Shown: positions 55,621 to 64,000 of the stretch, in pieces
How positions within the stretch are numbered: the stretch's first letter is position 1
Layout: each line of letters opens with the position of its first letter
Source: Owenia fusiformis
Taxonomy: Eukaryota; Annelida; Polychaeta; Sabellida; Oweniidae
Assembly (NCBI GenBank): GCA_903813345.2
Contig: CAIIXF020000001.1
Coordinates: 34,195,366-34,259,365, forward strand
DNA: 64,000 nt
Direction of reading: 5' to 3'
Made by a program: the position numbers and the translations under genes
The notes under the pieces: model-generated
Database searches by the model: none
What the model was told of the DNA's origin: nothing
What the model saw: only the letters and a program-made list of their open reading frames with translations

Positions 55621-56019
55621 TGAATTCTATTGTTGATGAAAATTATAAAGTTACATCATTTTTTGTAAATATATCAGAATCAATAGCATTCCATTGTAAG
55701 TTTAAGGCAGAATAAATCTGGAAGAGCTGAATTACAAGGCTCTCATACTTTATCTCTAAAATCTAAAATTGACATGCTTTATAATTTTAGTATGACCACA
55801 CTTGTATAATATTTGCATAATTTGTCAAACTTAAATTATCCTTCACATTCTTTTCAATGGGGACAATCTAGCTGACAATCTACCTGACACTCATCTGCAC
55901 GCCACCTAAATATCTTTGTTGTTTCCCTTACAAATGTTGACTGTATATTTTGAAAAGTGAAGCTCCTCATGTTATAATGTTGAACCCCGGGGCTGGACAA
56001 CCAACACCTTAACTCAATT

Positions 56020-56200
56020 TAATTTGGAGAGGGGGGGGGGTAAAATGGTAAAACAATTGATTAAATTTACTTACCTTTTTTTCCACAACTATCAATTTGT
56101 AAGGACAGTTGTGAATTCCAATTGATATCAAATGTTCCCTTACTGAAAATATCATAGAAGTTTGCAGTCAGTAGTTTAAATCCTTCAGTATATATTTTAT
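56020..56200 (+). repeat. Diverged direct repeat, copy 2
   Basis: GGGGGTAAAATGGTAAAACA, TTTTCCACAACTATCAATTT, TTCCAATTGATATCAAATGT and GAAGTTTGCAGTCAGTAGTT match copy 1 at 55434-55620. Confidence 0.65.
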
Positions 56201-58080
56201 GAAAATGAAAAAAACGTATGGCGTAGTGTTGAATTATATTTTTGTAAAATGACCAATATAAAACCATTCATTTTTTTGTTTTGTAACTATATCAGAGTTA
56301 TTTATCATTCCATTAAAACGGTTGTCTCTTAATGGCAGGGAAATATGGAGGTATGTGTGGAAAGTCACTTTTATTTGCTAATTTTTCCAGCCCCATGTCA
56401 CTTGAATGGTAGCTTTTATCAAAAATTGCCACAAGTTTCGCTTAATCCTATAAATACTAAATCTGAAAAATCTGTTTTCCTTGAACATGCTAAAGCCCGT
56501 GTGATTTGAGTATTATCGTTAATGGCAATAATTCCTCCAGCACTTTTTTATCACTAACATTTTTTGTGGTCTTGGGCAAATGTTGCCTAAGTTAAAATAG
56601 ATAATAAAGATAATTATAATTATCAAAACTCTCGCTAATCATCATATTTTCACTAAATCAAGAAAGTTAGGACAAATGTTCATCTGATAATATCAGATAA
56701 TATTGATAATTATCAAAACTATTGCTAACAGTTATAATTTTAGTTACATCAAAAATATCACTTTTATTGATAACTATTTCTAGCAAATGTTTCATAGAAA
56801 AGGGCCCGTGTGAAATTAGCATTATCTGATAATTTATAAAAACAATTGATAATTATCAAATCACTGCTAATTTGGGTAATTTAACTTTTATTAAAAAATC
56901 ACTTTAATTTATTATATATTTTTTCGGGCTGGCTGGTAACAATAAAATTATATATTATCACGTATTGATAAAAGTCAGTTTCCGCACATAAATGAAAATC
57001 CATAAGTGTTGAATTGCATGTGGTGATAATACCTTTACATACTTTATCTCTAAAATCTCAAAGGACAAGGTGCAATTATTGGCAAATATCCCTATGGTCA
57101 AAATGAATCATTCGTAGGTGTAACATGAAGAATAAAATGTCATATAATACTTTGGAAAATATTAAAGTGCTCGGACACACATAAGCTGAGATAGGGATCA
57201 TTTCGTTCAGTAAGGTTGTATTGACTTTCATGGGGCTGTGCACCATTGACTTAACATGAGGATATCAGCAGATCCCAATAGGGGCCATTGGTTTCCATTG
57301 ATTATCACAGAAATACCAAAAATACACTATGACCTGAATCAATTGCAAACTTAATAATTTCACAATACAACACAAATGGTTTATCTCATCAAATGTGCAA
57401 ATATGAAGTTTGCAATCGATTCAGGTCATACTTAAAATTAAAAGATTGCTCAATTTTTCATCATTTTTTTCCCTACAAAATGGCTATAGAAAAATGCTCC
57501 AAAAACAACTTTTACACTTATCAAATATCATACAAGTTTGTAAAACCAAATATAATACTATTATATTTCATTATGTAGTAACATATTTGGATAAGATGCA
57601 GGGATGCGTAGGATGTAAATGGATTTTGACAGACACAAAAATACTTCCTGGTTTGGAATCTATGCCTCTACACTTCATGATTGAATTATGACCCTAATAA
57701 GTGGCCTATACATCAATACAGTGCTGAATATAGGTCAACAAGATACCAGTGTGCATATAAATGTAATAATTGAAGCAGAATACTCATTTTGAAAAATCAG
57801 ATGAATTATTTTTTTCCCATGGGGAGATCCCAATGGAGGGTGTATAAGGTCCTTTACATGCTTCATAATCTTTATGGAAATGACCACACTTGATATTGAA
57901 TTCACACAATGGGTACATGGACATGATGAATATAGTTCAGTAGTTAGCATGTCTTTTCTGCTGCTGGATTTAATGAAGTTTTTTTTGATATAGCGATGCT
58001 CAAATGGATTATCTGGCATACATAGTATTATACCCTTTGCATTCGTTTGACTTCACTTCTTAAGAGAGCTTCGTCTTCAC
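56201..58080. other. AT-rich DNA with TTATCAATTATC-type motifs
   Basis: 56590-56960 has many short inverted AATTATCAAAAC / GATAATTATC motifs. No gene seen. Confidence 0.4.
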
Positions 58081-58128
58081 TCTTTCAAACTAAAATAAAC
58101 CTGTGAACTCACCGCGCCAATCAGTGTT

Positions 58129-58150
58129 CGTCGGTCAAATTTGACCGACG
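58129..58150. repeat. 22-bp perfect palindrome
   Basis: CGTCGGTCAAATTTGACCGACG in a local GC-richer region. Confidence 0.85.
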
Positions 58151-58345
58151 TTCTATATATGGTCATTCCTTCTGACGTCACCGTTGAGCCCGGAATTGAC
58201 CAATGTCATGCGCATATTTAATTAGAACGCATTTGGCGTATGTTTCTTCAAGCTCGCTGATTGGTGGAAGAAAGGTCAGCACGTAGGTCAGAAGTGATTT
58301 ACTACCCAAACTGTCACCGGTACCCGTCGTGGGGGCGGGGCTACT
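58150..58345 (-). promoter_or_regulatory. Possible promoter-like cluster on the minus strand
   Basis: On the minus strand, in order: a GC box (complement of GGGGGCGGGGC, about 58329-58339), a CCAAT box (complement of GATTGGTGG, about 58260) and CCATATATAGAA (about 58155). The order and GC content fit a promoter for the MSP130-like gene, some 6.6 kb from exon 1, but no transcript start can be seen. Confidence 0.2.
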
Positions 58346-59569
58346 AGACTGTAATATGGTATCTACAAGGCAGAGTGTAGTTTAACTAGACTCTGCACGC
58401 AGGGTAATAGTATTACTGAGTTACACATGAACATACAGGGATCATAGACATTCACTTGTTTGCTTCATAATTCGACTAGTGATCCAAATTATCACACTGA
58501 AACATGGATACATGCTGAACTTTAACTTAATATCAATCTGCCATGTCAACTTTAAAATTTTCAGGGATGATTTTAAGCATTCTGGGTAAATGATAAGGCG
58601 ATCATTTTGGATCTTCCATCCTGAATCTTGTGTGCAAAGACTTATCTACACGTTTACAGATGAACCATTTGAAAGATCGAATTCAACTTTTCAGATGTGA
58701 TTCTTTGTATGAAAATCTCAAGCTGATTAGTTTTGGGGCATTCTGGCTGATGTTGCCATTTTGATTTTTTTACCTAAAATCTTGTATTTTCAACTGATTA
58801 AAAAGTTTGGCATTGGGGATAAAAACTCTAGGACCACCCATCGGTATGGACATATTGTACACGTTTGTGTTCTTGTTATAAGTTAGAATAGAAGAAACAA
58901 CTGGATTAATTTAAATACCTGCCATCTGGAGATCAGTAGCATATTAATGAGAGAACAAATATATTATATGAAACAATATTCCATTCCTTGTGAGTGAATT
59001 GCTTACGGGTAACACAATCTCTCCATAGCCAGAGGGGGGTGTGATGGGTCGCATCCCCTCCATAACCAATAAAATAGAACCATTAGATAGTGGAAGAAAG
59101 GAGCTTTAAAATGCTTTTTTAGCTTATTTAATTCTAGGTCAATTTTGAGCAAAGTTGCATCAATTTTTGTAAATTCCAAAACAGATCTTATTTTTTTGTT
59201 TTGCCTTGCTTATGCCACGATTATGCCACCCACTTGACTGAAACCCAAAAATTTGGCGATCGTACCCCCCTGACTGAAAGCTGACTACGCCCCTGCTCTC
59301 CAATCTACATTAAAATGCCTTCCTCTTGCATGTAACAAAGCTATATTTTTGAAAAACACCGTCTACTCATCCCGCTACTCATGTTATGTGTGTCTGTGCT
59401 CGACCCTTCTAAATTCCATCTTTTTAATTTGAAAGGAATATATTTAAAACTCCACATATTTTTTATTGTGCTTGGGAAAAGGACTTGGCAAATGGAGGGC
59501 TTCGTGACATCCCTATCGAACTTCATTTGCTAGGATAATGATATTGATAAGTTAAATTCAATTTTAGAT
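58346..59569. other. Unassigned DNA
   Basis: No gene seen. A GGGGGG-rich repeat end with ACCCCCCTGACTGAAAGCTG is at 59265-59296. Confidence 0.45.
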
Positions 59570-59770
59570 ATGTATTGCTTGGGGCCATCTTTTAGTCAAA
59601 ATACTTACAGAAAACCTAAAGTGTGGCCCATAATGGAGTATAGAGGGTTAAGTCCACTTTTTAGCAATTTTGTGAAGCAATGTCTAAAAGATGGCCCAGA
59701 GTCCAGTCCATCTTTTCTTGGGGCCAGTCCACTGATTAGAACATGCCTTTGTGAAGGCAGCCCTTGCTCT
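59570..59770. repeat. Diverged repeat related to 55030-55210
   Basis: GGCCATCTTTTAGTC, GGAGTATAGAGGGTTAAGTC and GGGGCCAGTCCACTGATTAG followed by AACATGCCTTTGTGAAGG, matching inverted parts of 55020-55210. The frame across it is not a gene. Confidence 0.5.
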
Positions 59771-60295
59771 TCTAAAGAAGATAATAGTATGACATAAATT
59801 ACTTAGAAAAAATCTACATCAAAAGTTGGCCTAATAATGTGTGACTGTATGACTCTGATAGTTCAACCTTTATAAATGGGAAGAAATCTTTGCTTGCACT
59901 CATAAAATGATTGTAAAGGTATTCAATGCTCATCCATGGTATAGTCTAGTGTGAGTACATTTACTTTGGAAGTAGATGCAGAATCCAAATATGAAAACTT
60001 TTGTGCTTATGAAAATGTAATTACTTGAGTTGCAAACCCTTTTAAATGTTCCCTGAAATAAGCTTTATGTTGCTTTAGAGTACTAATTGAGACTCATTTT
60101 GTGATCTTGAATCTAAGATGAAGATAATCATATCATAATGATATAGGGTTGTCTTTGTATTTTGATAAAATCTTTCAAAAGAAAGAAATGCATAAATGGC
60201 ACAACATTCCTTTGTTTGTGTCTAAAAAACAGAACCTGGTGAACATGCAAAGTTGCATCTTTGGGCTTGCCCTCTCACCTTCCAAAGAGGAGGGG

Positions 60296-60311
60296 GTGGG
60301 GGGGGGGGGGG
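60296..60311 (+). repeat. G-run
   Basis: A 12-base or so G-run in GGGTGGGGGGG context; a similar one at 56029-56040. Confidence 0.8.
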
Positions 60312-60529
60312 TGAAATACATGTACCCAATACTCATTATGTACAGTATGCCCAGATTTGCCAACAAGCAAAGTTCTAAATATTTTTTCAATTATACAAGT
60401 TATTGTTAGCTGCTCCAGCTATCCAAGTGTTGAATATTGAAGTTTTCTATAAAGCAAACACTTTTGATAACACTTTCTAAAGATAACCAATCTTTACTTG
60501 CAATACCCTTGCAAGCTATAAGTTATAAC

Positions 60530-61717
60530 CAGAACAACGGCAACGCCAAAGCGTAGCGAATCCCATCGAACAGAAGTGGCTGGCATTTTTACAAACGAAT
60601 AGCAAACATCATAAAACAACACACATAAGAAAGGCCACCATTTTCAAAATGGTTGCTCACTAGCCAAGTTGTCATCAGAAGAAATGATATGCTTCTCAGT
60701 AGCCACCTCTAAAATTTTTGAAAAATCGCACACGTACTTGTAAAATAACACACATAAAAATGGTGGCCAATTTTCAAAATGGCCAACTACTCCCCAAAGT
60801 TTTATTAGAAAATGTGCCATTCTTAAAGTATTCACATATCAAATATGAACAAAATCGCTCGGACACTACTTTTTGAGTTATAGTAAAATACGTTAAAATG
60901 GCGGCCATTTTTCAAAATGGCCACCTTCTACCAAAAGTGTCATTAGAAATAGACAGTGTGCCATGCTTATAGTATCCACATACCAAATATGAACAAATTT
61001 GCTCCACTACTTTTCGATAATAATAGTAAAATACGTTAAAATGGCGGTCATTTTTCAAAATGGCCGCCTTCTACCAAAAGTGTCATAGGACAGTGTGCCA
61101 TGCTTATAGTGTTCACATACCAAATATGAACAAAATCGCTCCACTACTTTTCGAGTTATAGTAAAATACGTTAAAATGGCGGCCATTTTTCAAAAAGTAC
61201 TCTTCTACCAAAAGTGTTTTAAGACAGTGTTCAATGCTTATAGTATTCACATACCTTATATGAACAAAATCGCTCAACTATTTTTTGAGTTATAGCAAAA
61301 ATCGTAAAATGACGAGTAAAGGCCACCATTTTTCAAGATGGCTGCCATGTGCTTCTTTAATATCTACATTTGTAGCATTATTAATGTTCTTTATAATTTT
61401 TTTACATTTAAAACATATTGCTATAACAGTTTTACATATTGCACCTAAGTTACTGTAAAATCGGCACTAAAATGGCCGCCATTTTGAAATGAGCGGCCAT
61501 TTTGAAAATCGGCTTTCGAGCAGAACTTCTACCCCCATAAGGTATATGTGTACAAAATATGAACAAAATCGGGCCAACGGTATTTGAGTTATTGCCCGGA
61601 CGGACGGACAGACGGACGGACGGACAGACGGACGGACGGACGGACGGACGTACGTACGGACGGACGGAGGCGTTCCCTATATCCCTCCGAACTTCGTTCG
61701 ATGGGATAATTATATTT
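60530..61717. mobile_element. Composite tandem element, copy B
   Basis: Starts AACCAGAACAACGGCAACGC + CAAAGCGTAGCGAATCCC and ends GTTCGATGGGATAATTATAT, as in copy A (17112-18216). Contains about four tandem units (CCAAAAGTG near 60790, 60930, 61073, 61209), the unique tail with TCAAGATGGCTGCCATG, and a (GGAC)n tract at 61598-61668. It lacks the outer CCTTGGGTCTTATG ends of copy A and has an extra unrelated block at 60570-60770. Confidence 0.75.
61598..61668 (+). repeat. (ACGG)n microsatellite
   Basis: CGGACGGACGGACAGACGGA repeated, inside copy B. Confidence 0.9.
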
Positions 61718-63272
61718 AACAAGAGTAGGCCTGACAGAGGCTTTGTTTGGACATCTACATATTTAATGTAATTAGATATGATCATTCCTGTAGCACTTTA
61801 TAATTTACATCACCTCAGATAAATAAGTATTTCACTAAAAATGAAAGTATTTCATTGTTTGTCAATGTGCGTGACTTAGCGCTAACTACATGCAAATCGT
61901 CATAAAACATGACACCTCATTTCATATGAGATGTTTTAAGTAAAACAGAAGATGCTATGAGTACCAGAATGGATGCAGATAAGCATTGCATTTTTCACAC
62001 CTAGAGATGTATGAACAAGTTGCTCAATCATAAAATAAACAACTTTAAGAAATAAAAAAGAAAAAGAAAAAGTAAATAACCTTTTTACTGCAACTTTGAA
62101 TGGATGTTGATTTTTTAAAATATTTTACTACAAATTAGATGTTACACTTTAGACCATTGACCATGCTAATGGTTAAATCTCATAAAACTGGTCATCAAAT
62201 ATGACTTCATGTGATTATTTGATAATGTTTTGACATTATGTAGATACATTCAGTTAAAAATGAGAAATTATAACTTAATTGATGTAATATATCCCAATTT
62301 ACAGCAGTAATTAACAACTCATGCCAAATCCATATTAGTATCTGGATAAGACTACAGGAATGCATGTGATGCTTTATTTTATTTTTTGAAATGTCAAAAA
62401 CTTTATTCCAAATGAGTTAGATACAGTGTATCAATAAACCTAAAGGGAAGGATATGTTTTTACACAGCTGTGGGCATTGTGCTTTTGTGAGGTCTGAGTA
62501 ACTGGACACAAGATTGTCTGAGTACAGCTTCACGAGGGGAAAGAGTACCCGTGTATATACAACCTACCGCCGAGCAAAGACCCGAAGATGTCTGAAAATG
62601 TAGGGGGTGAGTTATAAACTTTTATTTATATCTTGAATTTCTCAATATGAGAAACAGATAAAACACAGAATTGTGTGTAACTGATAAAGTTATTGTTCCA
62701 GGCACTCATGTTTGCAAAATGATGAGTACTTAGCGCAATATTTACTATCCAGTCGCTAAATTCAACTTTTAAATATTTGAATGATGATTTACATCTTGAA
62801 TAAGTAACGACCGTGGCTGTCTTTACTTCATTCGATTCAAAGATACAATAGGTGTAAATGTATCATATTTATTTCACTGCCATACGTTGCATATCATTGA
62901 AATCACCGGTGAAAGTTGAAAATGAAAGACCCGATTATGTCACGAGTACGATTATATAGGACCCGAAGCTACCACCGAGCTATTCCGACTATACCGTGAG
63001 TAGAACCCGATGAGGTAGTGAGTAAGCTTTCGAATGAGCATATAATATCATGACGATATCACAAATATTCCTTTTTATTTATCATATACTCCTGGCACCG
63101 GGATATAATATAATATGATATAATTCCCGCAGCACTATACGTCAACGTCTGTTTCCGGCAAAGTTCTTTAAAACATTGAATTCATGCTTACACTAGAATC
63201 ACCATAATTTCCTATGTGTCTATGGTAAGAGTGCAACCCAAAAACATTTAATTCTGCATTGCAAGCGCCATT
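61718..63272. other. Unassigned DNA with a possible short exon
   Basis: Mostly AT-rich. At 62588 an ATG opens MSENVG and meets a GTGAGT donor at about 62607, with TGTATATACA some 40 bases upstream; this could be a first exon on the plus strand but is too short to judge. Confidence 0.3.
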
Positions 63273-63520
63273 CTACTCAAAGAACACAACTTGAAGAATC
63301 CCAAGCTTCACAAGCTTCATATCCTCGAAACGAAAATTACCGTGATCTTTCTTTGATAATACAATACCATAGTCAAAAACATTGCAAATCAATTTTTTGC
63401 CATTTAACTCAGGCACATTAACTTTAATACTCAGTAATGGATGGTGCTGACTGAAGTGGACCACAAAGTCATCCATCTCATGTGACTTATAACTACAGTG
63501 GAAGTATTTGTACCGAGGAC
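63273..63520 (-). CDS. Possible terminal exon of an unidentified gene with a C2H2-like motif
   Basis: Acceptor TTGTATTTCAG before 63520, then an open frame of 81 codons to TAG at 63273-63275. It reads PRYKYFHCSYKSHEMDDFVV + HFSQHHP, which has the look of a zinc-finger-like F.C..K...MDDFV.H....HP block seen in uncharacterised, often transposon-linked, invertebrate proteins, though the second cysteine of a true C2H2 finger is missing. The rest (LSIKVNVPELNGKKLICNV, ..FRFEDMKLVKLG) is not recognised. The upstream exons would be to the right, partly outside the window. Confidence 0.4.
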
Positions 63521-63566
63521 CTGAAATACAATGTTTCGATGTGCAGTGGTAAATGGTGATAGCCAT

Positions 63567-64000
63567 ATTTTTTTCAGTTTCATTTATTATTCACAACAAA
63601 ATGATTCACATGAATAATGCAGATTGTATGTTTATTATTTTTTCATCAGCACGTCATAAACTCGACGATATAATCGGATCTCAACAGATTTTACTCAAGT
63701 AATGTTCGGATTCTGAGATCCTTTACTCAAGATATTTTCGGATCTTTATAATATTACTCGTCGATCACATCGGGTCCGATGTCCGATAACCTCGGATCTT
63801 TTAGGACAAAGTTAAAGTGAAGATTTTGCTGTTCAAAAGTGCTATTTTGACCTAATATTTTGACACTTAATATATTATGAATATGCACATCCATTTACCG
63901 ACCCAAGTATGTCTTATGTATGGCTCATTATCAATTAAAGCGAGTATAAATGAGAAAAACAAATCAAAAACCATTTTACGTTTACCTTATCTCTTAATTT
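63567..64000. other. Right edge, unassigned
   Basis: Contains repeated TCGGATCT(T/C) and ACTCAAG(T/A) motifs (63675-63800), a weak tandem pattern. No gene seen. Confidence 0.4.

Noticed and set aside
61450-61785. Frames rich in RPSV or RTDG
   Set aside because: Translation of the (ACGG)n microsatellite in copy B of the composite element.

Overview
This is a eukaryotic, intron-rich, AT-rich window with no bacterial-style gene layout. The repeat content points to an invertebrate, most likely a lophotrochozoan and perhaps a bivalve: Penelope-like and LINE-type reverse transcriptase remnants, foldback and miniature inverted-repeat elements, ACGG-type microsatellites, and tandem blocks carrying an ATGGCGGCCAT-type core. 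The taxonomic call is an inference.

The one convincing host gene is on the minus strand. By joining short conserved blocks across phase-compatible GT..AG introns I assembled eight coding exons (51569-51361, 23083-22850, 21243-21036, 20952-20808, 18921-18810, 18470-18291, 14501-14436, 8209-7962). They give 463 codons of an MSP130-like protein, a mesenchyme-specific cell-surface glycoprotein of the choice-of-anchor I family. The reading frame is intact across every junction. The 3' part of the gene lies beyond the left edge. Intron 1 is about 28.3 kb, so most of the window is intron of this single gene.

Region by region. 1-7.9 kb: a tandem repeat split by a 3.2 kb inverted-repeat element that carries a broken Penelope-like reverse transcriptase and a tRNA-like SINE head, then a foldback element with another element nested in it. 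7.9-23.1 kb: exons 8 to 2, with a foldback element whose arms are minisatellite, several hairpin elements, a 1.15 kb composite tandem element, a (CT)n tract and a LINE fragment in the introns. 23.1-51.4 kb: intron 1, holding two LTR-like direct repeats with a zinc-knuckle/coiled-coil reading frame between them. That frame is split by a 4.1 kb inverted-repeat element. Further along are a perfect 158-bp palindrome, a 3.8 kb element with about 310-bp inverted ends, and a nest of elements with AAACTGCGCGC and TGATGCAACAACACC ends. 51.4-64 kb: exon 1, a LINE 3' end, ordinary AT-rich DNA, a second copy of the composite tandem element, and a possible terminal exon of another minus-strand gene near 63.4 kb.

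No rRNA genes, functional tRNA genes or CRISPR arrays were seen. All boundaries were read by eye; repeat ends are good to a few bases where a target duplication is given and to tens of bases elsewhere.
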